Origin: Molanna angustata
Lineage: Eukaryota > Arthropoda > Insecta > Trichoptera > Molannidae
Direction: 5' to 3'
DNA: 64,000 bases
NCBI GenBank assembly: GCA_963576475.1
Contig: OY754980.1
Span: 19,105,822-19,169,821 of the forward strand
Shown here: piece after piece, positions 55,246 to 64,000 of the stretch
Position numbering within the stretch: the stretch's first letter is position 1
How the letters are laid out: each line of letters opens with the position of its first letter
Translations under genes and position numbers: made by a program
Notes under the pieces: model-generated
Told to the model about the DNA's origin: nothing
The model's input: the letters and a program-made list of their open reading frames with translations, nothing else
Database searches by the model: none

Positions 55246-56442
55246 TGGTTTTTACGTAGCTTTTTAAATATCATATATTTTGGGTCACTGTTATGATTTT
55301 TGATCCGTATTTACATACATATTACCTGAATAGTGTGGTACTATGGTTAAATGAAAATAAAGTAAAAATTTTATTTGTACTAAGTTCATAGCAGTTGACA
55401 AACAAATTCTTAAAAAAAAAATTTAAAAAAAATTAAAGCATCGTTTTTGGTATAAATTGCCGTGTTTTATGTTAAGTTAGTAAATGAATGGGTTGATAAA
55501 AATGACAATCAATCCTGTCTCTTGCGGGTCATAATGAGAATGAAACGTGTTTTACAATATGTGTAAAAGTAAAGTTGTTCTGTTATTTATCTGTTCATTT
55601 ATTCCCTAAATGGAAAAAGCACATTAGTTCGCTTGAGCTAATACTTAACGACTCAGACAGAGAAGAACTTCGTGATTTTTCAGTGTTGGCAATACATTTT
55701 CATTCGATGTTGAGGGGCATTTATACGTTACATACTAGAGTCGGGAACAAGATGTTATAAGGAATATATTATTGGCAGTGAGTTAGCATATAAACACGAT
55801 AATGCTGGCATGGAATTATGGTAACACCGAATGTTGAAAGATAAGAATGTCGTGAATGTGTAACGTTGTGTTTCTACCAAGTTATGGTCGACTCATTGCA
55901 GTGGGGAAATGTTGGCATATTTCTCAGGATGGGATGTTACGTGTTGAAAATGCGAACTAAATTCCAACACTGAAGTTATCTGAGATTTTAATCGTTCGGG
56001 AAAGGGATTGCAACAGGTCATAATGTTCGACAACGATACCATTTTGATAATCTTCATAAACACAGTTTATATTCATTTAAAATGTGATTCGAGCATTTCA
56101 AGACAAACTTAAGTCGAGTTTGTAAGGTTTAATTAAAAATACCTTTGTTAATAAACTACTACATACTACACTGTATTTTTAAACACCCATTATTTTTTAT
56201 AGATCTTTAACCGATTTTTTTGTACCTTACATAAATGATACAAAGCATTTATGCTAATTTTAGGGAACGTAGGAAGATGTATATGTACTTGTTTAACAAT
56301 GACAAATTCATTTATAATAAATCACTATTAGAAAGTGTACTAAAGATTTGGTCAATAACTTTTTTATCAGTATGTAACTGCGATATTATTTTTTTTTTTC
56401 GTATTGATAGATTTTCTATTTTAACGGGTTTGGTTTATATAA

Positions 56443-56829
56443 AACATTTAACCCTAACGTAACATATAGAACATTTAACCCTAACGTAACATATAGAACA
56501 TTTAACCCTAACGTAACATATAGAACATTTAACCCTAACGTAACATATAGAACATTTAACCCTAACGTAACATATAGAACATTTAACCCTAACGTAACAT
56601 ATAGAACATTTAACCCTAACGTAACATATAGAACATTTAACCCTAACGTAACATATAGAACATTTAACCCTAACGTAACATATAGAACATTTAACCCTAA
56701 CGTAACATATAGAACATTTAACCCTAACGTAACATATAGAACATTTAACCCTAACGTAACATATAGAACATTTAACCCTAACGTAACATATAGAACATTT
56801 AACCCTAACGTAACATATAGAACATTTAA
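56443..56829 (-). repeat. Perfect 14 x 27 bp minisatellite
   Basis: Fourteen identical units of AACATTTAACCCTAACGTAA+CATATAG plus an 8-base partial. The minus frame (VKCSICYVR repeated) is open only because 27 is divisible by three. The unit holds TTAACCCTAA, which contains CCTAA, but period and context are not telomeric (TTAGG)n. The array abuts the left end of the repeat at 56824 and resembles that repeat's edge at 60500-60520 (ATATAAACAGTAATAGG), so it may have grown from that junction. Confidence 0.95.
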
Positions 56830-57256
56830 GGCCTACAAAACTTTTATACTCAGTATTTTGAACTTTTGTCCCAGTCACGGGTTTTAAACATTTGATTTTT
56901 TTTTCTATTTCCATATATCCCAAAAACCAGCTAGAACGCTGAAAATGTGAAAATATTTCCTATTTTTACCTATATTTCCATTTTTTTAAGTGTCATAAAC
57001 GCCGAAACACACAACTATATAGTTTGATTTTCTATAAAAAATATAAACATATAGCTGTAGGTACATATAAAAATTTTCTAAACAATTTATGTCAAAATTG
57101 AATTTAGTGAAGACATCGTTTCATACAATTTGTAAGGCAGTATACACTACACAATATCTACGGGGACTCAATAGTTTGATATTTAATCTTCATGACCTCC
57201 ACACTATCCTATCCTAATATCATTTTTTGTATAGAAAACAAAATATTCAATTAATT
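56824..57256 (+). repeat. Paralogous repeat P1, copy 1 left part
   Basis: GGCCTACAAAACTTTTATAC, CCATATATCCCAAAAACCAG, GCTAGAACGCTGAAAATG, TTTCTATAAAAAATATAAAC and CATCGTTTCATACAATTTGT align in order with 60520-61018. The match breaks at about 57256 and resumes at about 57800, where a LINE 3' end is inserted. Non-coding. Confidence 0.75.
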
Positions 57257-57800
57257 AAATGTAAATGCACTATTACAAACAACAGAATAGACAATTGAAA
57301 AAAGTGAAAAATAAGTACTTTTGTTGTTTTTTTTTTTTTTTTTTTTGTCTCTAAATCAATCAATTTTTTCAACAATTATTTTATTTTTACAATTTTTGCT
57401 GTGTGTTAATGACTCATAATGAAATATTGTGTTTGGAAAGAGAGAAAGAAGGATGAATACGCTTGAATGCGTAGCGTATGTATGTACATTTACTTATATT
57501 ATATGTAAACGTATCTATAAATAAACAACGCAATAGACAATAATATAAAACTAGCTCACCTTAGCACAGGCTATGCCTAGTGAGGGGGCTAGTAACAAAG
57601 ATACAAACAAAAAGGATAGCTTTAACTATGTAAGCAATGGTGAAATAATGAAATCATATTTATTGAAATGAAATAACTTATATTTACTTTGTATGTCTAC
57701 TATGTATGAATAAGCTTATAATACCTCTAATTATTTTGTATCTTATATCTACTCTATGTTTTTGGATAGAAATAAATAAAAAATAAATAAATAAATAAAT
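57257..57800 (+). mobile_element. LINE 3' end inserted in repeat P1
   Basis: This segment is absent from the paralogue at 60520-61112 and ends in GAAATAAATAAAAAATAAAT plus more AAAT units (about 57768-57799). It includes AGCTCACCTTAGCACAGGCT, ATGCCTAGTGAGGGGGCTAG and TTATTTTGTATCTTATATCT. No coding region recognised. A 22-24 base T run is at 57325-57347. Older nested pieces are possible. Confidence 0.55.
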
Positions 57801-57925
57801 TTGAGTTTAAGGGTTTATTGTTTGGTTCCTACCTATTCTTCATATACGAACTATATACATATGTATATACGAACGCCGTCGACAGTTGGATATCATGTGT
57901 TACATGCAACTAGTGATATTCAAAA
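57801..57925 (+). repeat. Paralogous repeat P1, copy 1 right part
   Basis: TTATTGTTTGGTTCCTACCT, then GTCGACAGTTGGATATCATG and TGTTACATGCAACTAGT match 61028-61112 (TATCGACAGTTGGATCTCAT, GTGTTACATGCAACTAGT), continuing copy 1 after the inserted LINE end. Confidence 0.75.
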
Positions 57926-57995
57926 CATTGCTCACTTTCAGTAGATATTATATGTTGTATTAAATCACATTACTCCACTCGTAATAACATAATGT

Positions 57996-58312
57996 TTGAT
58001 TTCCCTCAAGGCTTTGTTGGTTCTCGATAAACATATTAATTTGTGCGCCATACTGGTGGGCATATTGAACAATCGTCGGCTACCGACTGCCCGAAGCTTG
58101 GTACAATTAACAACAATAAAGGCTTTATGCTTATTAAATTATCCCTCGCCCAAGGCAACTATGGAACGCTTCGGAGATGCGCCCGATCTTTACCGAAGAT
58201 CCCCGATCCTCCATCACGCCGCTGCACGAACAACAACCTGCGTACCGGAATGACAGGTTTACAGTCATACACTATTTCAGTGGGAATAAACCTTTTAATG
58301 ATTATTGTTATT
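57996..58312 (+). other. GC-balanced island, candidate exon
   Basis: Two overlapping plus frames stay open (85 and 90 codons; products share no known motif). A pyrimidine-rich GATTTCCCTCAAG acceptor-like site ends at about 58011. The block is unique in the window and CG-rich (GCTTCGGAGATGCGCCCGAT). Could be an exon, ncRNA or conserved element; no donor-exon chain can be traced. Confidence 0.25.
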
Positions 58313-58459
58313 TAACAATTGTAAAATTATTTTTGTATAATTACAAAAAAAAATATTACGTGAAAATATCGGGTATTGTACTAATTAGTTTCCTAAATAT
58401 CGATGATATAGTGCACAGAAGTGGTAATACGAAAAAAGTTATTTTACATGATGGCATTT

Positions 58460-59690
58460 TTTTTATATTTAACTAATCAATTTATTTGGTTATTTATTTA
58501 TTAATTCATTCGTTCATTCGTTCGTTCATTTATTTATCAATAAATTGATTTATCTTTTAGTTTATTTTGAACAAAAACAGCTTTGTTATATAATATATAT
58601 TTTTTTTATTATATTAGGCAACCCACCCTTAGAAGAGTGATTTGTGATTATAAAATATAACCATAGACAATGATTTTTTAGTAAGAACGTGTCCACAGAA
58701 TAAGTATTAACAAATGACTCTGAGCTAAACTAACAAATTTAAATCTTATATTTCTTAGGTACAATTTATATAACTTTATGCTTTGTTACTTTCTTGTATT
58801 TACCACATGATGTTAATTAGTAACTATAACCATCAGACTACGCAAACCCTGAAAAAAAATTCATCGTTGATCATTTCTGCGGCCATGAAAAATATATTTC
58901 AATCACATGACAAAATAATATTTACATTTTGTAGCCCTGAAAGGATCGTATTTAAGTCTCAATTTCCATTCTTGTAGTATGTTTGACAAAAAAAAACATT
59001 AGGTCTTGCATTAGTAATATATTTTTCCTTGAAATGACAGTTATAGTAATCAGAAATTGTGTATTTTTTTACACATTACATTTGTAGGCAAGCCAAGGTG
59101 TTTGGCTTCTATAAGCTATTCCGCTACTGTTAATTAGTAATAACTTTATCGTTTATCGTATATAAATCATAACTGATCACAATAGACTATGAAAAAAATA
59201 TAAGCATTTTTGCTTATTAAATATTTATGAAATTTTAATATTTTACACTTAATTGTAAATCGATATAATAAATTAATAATAACCACAAATAATATAGTGA
59301 ATGAAATATTTTTCGAACGGTTGGCAGCCTCTGTCGTCGTTATGTTTTTCGTTTGTTAGGCGCATCAGATGGATACCATTTTATTAACAAAATAGATATT
59401 GTTTTAATATCGCTGAATCTACCTTACATTATATTCTTAAGCAGCATTCACACGGTCATCTCGTCTGTACGTTATATATTGTTTAATTTTATTTATATGC
59501 ATATAGAAATGATTACTAATTTATGTGATTTTTATTATTTGCATGTAAATTAATATATTTTTTTCATTTTTTGCAGGTAAGTCAACTCTTCATTTCTTAT
59601 TCGATACCTGAATTATCATTACTAGTGGTAAGTCTTATGTATAATATTAACTTTTAATAAAAAAATATGTTCGCATAGTCACTAGGTCTA
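58460..59690. other. AT-rich stretch, nothing recognised
   Basis: TTCATTCGTTCATTCGTTCG at about 58505 is a short TTCR tetranucleotide run. Other frames are low-complexity; no SINE/LINE landmark. Confidence 0.45.
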
Positions 59691-59839
59691 GAAAAAAATG
59701 TTTCAGCAAAGAATTGTTGTCCTCGTAAAATTTTTGCATGAAGTGCAAGTCCTGAAAGGAGAAAAAAAAACGCAAAAAAATCATTTGATAACAAGTACCT
59801 CTCTCTTTCCTAATACTCAAGACGATCCAGGCCCCATAG

Positions 59840-60075
59840 TTCAATTTCTGCCCGCTTTGTATGATTTCTTCGTCACACGTTTTTCATTCACTCTCCCCAT
59901 GTGGACAAACCATATTAATGGGTTCACGTTCATTCTATTGATGACGTCTTTCCATATCTTATCTTCATTTATAATATTCAAATCACTTTGTCATATATTA
60001 CTCTTGTTCGATTTTTTCCCAGCGATCTCATTTCAACTTTATTTATTTCACTTACTTGCGTATTTTCTCATTATC
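59840..60075 (-). pseudogene. Diverged RTE-like LINE fragment
   Basis: The plus text TTCTTCGTCACACGTTTTTC, ATTCACTCTCCCCATGTGGA, CAAACCATATTAATGGGTTC and ATTCTATTGATGACGTCTTT aligns base by base with 63170-63250 of the LINE at 62939, and a weaker match continues to the TTTATT..CATGCGTC segment. On the minus strand this is the RVRNE..MKKDVITRMKVNTLRWFGHMGRMNEE region. Many substitutions and deletions; no open frame. The 140-codon plus frame over it is an antisense artefact. Confidence 0.65.
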
Positions 60076-60090
60076 ATGCGTCAATCTTTG

Positions 60091-60185
60091 TTTTCTGGTT
60101 GGTTGCAAGAAATTGCCTAATGGCAACCAGTCCGTCAGTGTGAAATATATTTGTTTATATTATGCACAAACAGTTAAATAAACAA
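60091..60185 (+). repeat. LINE 3' end (hairpin family)
   Basis: TTTTCTGGTTGGTTGCAAGA, AATTGCCTAATGGCAA (stem-loop nearly intact), CCAGTCCGTCAGTGTG, TTATGCACAAACAG and TTAAATAAAC. Close to the copy at 301. It starts directly beside the antisense RTE-like fragment. Confidence 0.7.
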
Positions 60186-60419
60186 CTTTACAATTGGTTA
60201 TAAATTATTTATATTCCAACTGTCGATTCGTTCAAGAGAATGAAATTCTATTGAAGGAAGAGGCAGTTAAAATCAAAGATGCGTGTACGAAGGAACATTT
60301 TGTATGGCGTAGTGGACTTTTTGCATGCTAATAACACCAACTAGAGGCGTCGCAGCATATTTGTTCCAATACATGGATTTACTCAGAATTCGGAGTAGAA
60401 CATTTTATGTGAGTTTTGT

Positions 60420-61112
60420 GTGTCTGTGTGTGTCTGTGTGTGTGTATCCGTCCCCCCCTTATACCTTTGGATCCGCTCAATTGACAGAGCCCAAATTTTC
60501 AGAATATATAAACAGTAATAGGCATACAAAACTTTTTTACTCAGAAATGTTAATTTTTGTTTCAGTCAGGGGTTATCAACTTTTGAATTTTTGGTTTATT
60601 TTTCCATATATCTCAGAAACCATAAAAGCTAGAACGCTGAAAATTGGTATAAACATAGAAAAATACAAAATATCAAATTTAAAAAAGCCCAAACACCCCA
60701 ACTAGATAATTTAATTTTCTATAAAAAATAGTAACATTATATTAGCACATATAAATTATTTTTAACAATTTTTATAAAAATTGAATTTAATGTCCACATC
60801 GCTTCATACAATTTATATGGCAGTCACCTATACACAATAATATGTAAAAAGACTTAATAGTTTGATACTAAAATCTTTAAACACACATAGGTACATACCA
60901 TCATGCTATTTTCATATTCTGGGTAGAAAAAAGGACTGACATCCATACTGTCCTATCTTGACGTACATACCCACATGTATTGTATAGAAAATGAAATATC
61001 CTAAAATATTCAATAATTTGGATTTATGACTTTATAGTTTGGTACTTATTCTTCAACTATACATACTATCGCTATCGACAGTTGGATCTCATGTGTTACA
61101 TGCAACTAGTTG
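60420..61112 (+). repeat. Paralogous repeat P1, copy 2 (uninterrupted)
   Basis: Starts with a GTGTGTCTGTGTGTG tract and CCGTCCCCCCC, then TTGACAGAGCCCAAATTTTC. From 60520 it aligns with copy 1 to the GTTACATGCAACTAGTTG end. It defines the ancestral order and shows the LINE insertion in copy 1. No coding frame supported. Confidence 0.75.
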
Positions 61113-61479
61113 TAACAAGAACATATATGTACATCCTCATACATTCCATTGACTTGGCAAAAATGCTTGCGCTGAATTTGAATAAAATTTGACAGGATTT
61201 AAAACATCGCCTATTGAGTTACTAATTTGCCACTGAACCATCTACATAATTAAATACAGCCAACGGAAATATTCAAAATGTCAATTGATATGATGTGAGG
61301 CACCGGCTTAGAATAGTGTTTCCATTATATATCATCGTTTTCGGGGCGCCCCCTAAGAACAGGGTAATCGAAAATACAAGAGCCAAAATACCATCTCACA
61401 CAGTTCAGCAATGAGGTTCACCACCCATTCTGAATGTAGTGCGTTTTTACTCGAGACTAGACTGGTATGTGGGATGCAC

Positions 61480-61580
61480 GCATGTATCGTGCTTCATTTT
61501 ATAGAGTAATGCACACCCTCACACCTTCCGCCGGTTACCCCACATTGTGGCATATACTGTGATGGTGTGTACGGATCAAT
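61480..61580 (+). repeat. Dispersed repeat, paralogue of 42335-42425
   Basis: GCACGCATGTATCGTGCTTC, TAATGCACACCCTCACACCT and GGTTACCCCACATTGTGGCA match the minus strand at 42335-42425. The preceding 61290-61480 block is unique and GC-richer (TTTTCGGGGCGCCCCCTAAG); part of it (GTGAGGCACCGGCTTAGAAT) resembles 48712-48735. Confidence 0.6.
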
Positions 61581-62024
61581 GAATTCAAAATTACATTTTG
61601 CAGGTTGGACGTAATATTTAGGTTACACCTAATGCAAATATTCTTCAGGAAGCGTCAAGTCAATATACTTATATACACCTGTTGTGTGATGACAAAACAT
61701 TTATTATGTGGGTGTGGGAGTATGTACACATGATGCTACAACTACACCAACGCACTTATGCCAACGGGTGAACGAACGTCAGCCACATCTTGCAATAATA
61801 ATTCTTACAATAATTAATTTGACAGATCAGAAGTCTATTACGTTGAAAAAAAATGACATGTAATTTAAATTTTAATTGGAAAGATATATAAACCTGTCAT
61901 CCGTGTATTTTTTATTAGATAAAATGTATTTATTTTAATTTAAAAAAGGAGGTATTGTCAAATGGCAAACTTATTCGTAAAAGTATTTAACTTACAGTAT
62001 ATATATAATAAGAATTATTTTTAA

Positions 62025-62717
62025 GGGGGGGACTGCTGCCAACATACCTATTTTTCAATTTGATATACCATCATTATTTCTTATCAAATCGTTTTGAAAA
62101 AAATAATTTAGATAGTTTGGATATTCATAAACAAAAATATACCTTAACTTTTTGATAATGTTCTGTATAAATTCTTGTAGAAAAATAATGGCATACCCCG
62201 ATTTTCAACGTTTATCATATATTTTTAATAAACTATAAGGCGTAGAGTGTAATATTTTTTTTAAATTAAATAAGACAAAAATATCTAGAAAAATATGATG
62301 TGACGTTGCATTAATGCTTCAGGTTTATTAAAAAAACCTAAAAAAACATTTATTTTTCATTCAGCGCCATTGCGTAATAAAAGTTTTTTTGGTTTATTTA
62401 CTTAACCTGATGCGTTAATGCAACGTCATATCATATTTTTCCAGGTATTTTGTTGTTCTTTAATTTATAAAAAAAAATATTGCTCTATAACTTATATTTT
62501 TTTAGAAATATAAGATAAATGTCTAAAATTGGAGTATGCTTATTATTTTCCTACAAGAATATATACAGATAATAATCAAAAAGTCAAGGTATATTTCTCT
62601 TTATTAATATCCAAACTAACTAGGTTATTTTTTCAAAATGATTCGTTTAGTAATAATGATGGTATATCAAATTGAAATACGTAAATATCAAATTGTACGT
62701 TGGCAGCAGTCACCCTC
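62025..62717. mobile_element. Non-autonomous DNA element with ~300 bp TIRs and TTAA duplication
   Basis: Flanked by TTAA at 62021-62024 and 62718-62721. Left end GGGGGGGACTGCTGCCAACA; reverse complement of right end GAGGGTGACTGCTGCCAACG. The arms pair with mismatches and gaps through ATTTGATATACCATCATTAT, TTGGATATT.., the CTTGTAG.AAAATAAT region and ATGATGTGACGTTGCATTAA near the centre, i.e. almost the whole element is a 2 x ~300 bp inverted repeat around a ~90 bp middle. No transposase frame. TTAA target duplication fits piggyBac-type mobilisation, which is inference. Confidence 0.75.
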
Positions 62718-62749
62718 TTAAGTATTAATATCTACGTAATTTTTACGCA

Positions 62750-62910
62750 CACCAAGTGGAAGAAATTGCGTTACGTGTTTATTGTCATGTGGAAATTTTA
62801 TCCAACCAGCCCGAGTGGCATTAATTTTAGTAAAGATTTCTGCCTCTGAGGATGCCGGCTGTGTACGGCGAAAGCGCTTAGGCTCATTAAAGTCTTACTC
62901 ATTTGTGGAT
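62750..62910 (+). repeat. Retroelement-like 3' end with GCGAAAGCGCTTAGGC core
   Basis: GTGGAAGAAATTGCGTTACG, GAGGATGCCGGCTGTGTACG and GCGAAAGCGCTTAGGCTCAT, then AAGTCTTACTC. The last part is shared with 32222-32290. GGATGCCGGCTGTGTACGGC forms a small stem. Non-coding; likely a mobile-element terminus. Confidence 0.5.
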
Positions 62911-62918
62911 TAAAACAT

Positions 62919-62938
62919 ACATACATACATACATACCA
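62919..62938 (-). repeat. (TATG)n tail of LINE
   Basis: About five CATA units on the plus strand directly abut the LINE stop codon. The truncated copy at 34560-34714 has the same tail, so the tail belongs to the element. Confidence 0.9.
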
Positions 62939-64000
62939 TCACGCCATGTCCCTTGCGGGGTAGGCAGAGAGAACCGAACGCCACATTTTTCTATCCTGGC
63001 ATGCATCCCTCGCTTCGTCCACATTCATGCATCGTCTCATACATGCTCGTCTATTGCTCACACTTCTAACATTTCCGTCTTTCAAAATTTCGTTCACATG
63101 GTCGTGCCATCCCTTTCTTGGGCGTCCCCGACCTCTCATTCCATTCCTTTCCGCTCTGTATATTTTCTTCGTCAGGCGCTCCTCATTCATTCTCCCCATG
63201 TGACCAAACCATCTCAATGTGTTCACTTTCATTCTAGTAATGACATCTTTCTTCATCTTACATTCTTTCCTTATGTCCTCATTTCTTACCCGGTCATACA
63301 TCGTTCTATTACAAATCCTTCTTAACGAACTCATTTCAACTGCATTTATTCTACTTTCATGCGTCTTCTGCCATGTCCAGGTTTCACTTGCATATTTCAA
63401 GGTTGGCACTACGACGGCGTTATGAATGGCAACTTTGGCATCCTTTGATATGTTGCGATCATTCATAATTGGTCTTAGTGCTCCATTCACTCTGTTTCCT
63501 GCCATAACTCTTCTTCCGATCTCTTTATCGAGTCGTCCATTCCGTTGAAATATGCTTCCCAAGTACACATATTCGTCGACTTGCTCGAGCCATTCGTTCT
63601 CTACTCTTATTTTACACGCTGTTATGCTTTCACTCTTTTCAAAGACCATTGTCTTTGATTTGCTGGCATTCATCCTAAGTCCATTCTCTATACATCCTTC
63701 ATATACCTGACTTACAAGATACTGTAACTCTTCCATATTTTCTGCTAATAGAACTTTATCGTCTGCATACATCAAATCTCGCACCATTACAGTACTCAAT
63801 TTCAGACCCTTGCTTTCATCCTTAAGGGCTCTTATGCAGAAATCAATGTACAAGTTAAAGAGCCATGGAGATAGCACGCACCCTTGTCTAACGCCATTAT
63901 TTATAGAGAACCACGTTGTCACTGTGTCGTTGACACGAACACATGCTTCGCTATTCTCATATAATGACGCGATTGCGCGTATCAGTTTGCTCTTCACTCC
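62939..64000 (-). CDS. RTE-like LINE reverse transcriptase, partial at window edge
   Basis: An open minus frame of about 353 codons runs in from beyond 64000. Near residues 35-44 GVRQGCVLSP (RT motif B), then WLFNLYIDF; residues 77-80 YADD (catalytic motif C), KVLLAENMEELQYL; then GLRMNASKSKTMVF, EYVYLGSIFQRNG, thumb blocks, LRWFGHMGRMNEE and RGRGRPRKGWHDHVNEIL, ending SVLSAYPARDMA and TGA directly before a (TATG)n tail. This fits the palm-to-C-terminus half of an RTE-like ORF2; fingers and the APE endonuclease would lie to the right. No stops or shifts are seen, so the copy may be recent. Copies or relics lie at 34560 and 59840. Confidence 0.9.
   Translation of the reverse strand, partial: GVKSKLIRAIASLYENSEACVRVNDTVTTWFSINNGVRQGCVLSPWLFNLYIDFCIRALKDESKGLKLSTVMVRDLMYADDKVLLAENMEELQYLVSQVYEGCIENGLRMNASKSKTMVFEKSESITACKIRVENEWLEQVDEYVYLGSIFQRNGRLDKEIGRRVMAGNRVNGALRPIMNDRNISKDAKVAIHNAVVVPTLKYASETWTWQKTHESRINAVEMSSLRRICNRTMYDRVRNEDIRKECKMKKDVITRMKVNTLRWFGHMGRMNEERLTKKIYRAERNGMRGRGRPRKGWHDHVNEILKDGNVRSVSNRRACMRRCMNVDEARDACQDRKMWRSVLSAYPARDMA

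Noticed and set aside
56443..56829. Interstitial telomeric repeat, because of CCCTAA/CCTAA in the unit
   Set aside because: Insect telomeres are (TTAGG)n; here the period is 27 bp and only one CCTAA occurs per unit.
56435..56923. 162-codon Cys-rich repeat protein (VKCSICYVR units)
   Set aside because: Translation of the second 27-bp array; no flanking exon or promoter support and perfect DNA-level identity rather than codon-level conservation.
59698..60120. 140-codon plus frame as a gene
   Set aside because: It spans an antisense LINE fragment and a LINE 3' end, so it is a chance fusion of repeat sequence.
62903..63325. 140-codon plus frame (and the 68-codon frame at 63219)
   Set aside because: Antisense shadow of the LINE RT frame on the minus strand.

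Overview
The window looks like gene-poor euchromatic DNA of an insect, most probably a moth or butterfly (Lepidoptera). This rests on the strong AT bias, scattered TACCTACC-type motifs, tRNA-headed SINEs, many 5'-truncated non-LTR retrotransposon pieces ending in (AAAT)n or (TATG)n, and TTAA/TIR elements. There is no bacterial-style gene organisation, and the species call is inference. No intact host protein-coding gene is visible. Nearly everything recognisable is mobile DNA at different stages of decay; the rest is AT-rich intergenic or intronic sequence with some islands of more balanced composition that could be regulatory. Layout: 1-12 kb has LINE 3' ends (301, 4757, 9100), two reverse-transcriptase (RT) C-terminal relics (4994, 7470) and SINE-B copies (6392, 9834). 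12-22 kb has SINE-A copies, two copies of a ~600 bp dispersed repeat (13636, 20493) and a TIR element enclosing an AAAAG array (18846). 22.6-23.6 kb has a LINE C-terminus with a restriction-enzyme-like endonuclease signature, followed by a perfect 11 x 27 bp array in its 3' flank. 25-35 kb has tRNA-like sequences, SINE-B copies, perfect palindromes and RT tails near 34 kb. 35-43 kb has more RT relics, a 12-copy ~33 bp degenerate minisatellite beside a possible LTR-element 3' end, and a foldback element. 43-50 kb has LINE relics, including a FADD-box RT, a possible host 5' exon at 48.0 kb, and nested SINEs. 50-57 kb has 99 bp and 27 bp minisatellites and a Penelope-like GIY-YIG relic. 57-64 kb has a paralogous repeat pair, a TTAA-flanked element with ~300 bp arms, and an open RT frame running off the right edge. 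Functionally the pieces fit a LINE/SINE community: LINEs with RT, a SINE family sharing a 3' stem-loop with one LINE family and probably mobilised by it, a second SINE family, non-autonomous DNA elements, and an old Penelope-like copy. I see no convincing new enzymatic system. The best leads are the LINE-associated 27-mer array, the shared SINE/LINE 3' hairpin, the long-arm TTAA element, the ~600 bp repeat with a terminal hairpin, and the candidate exon at 48.0 kb.
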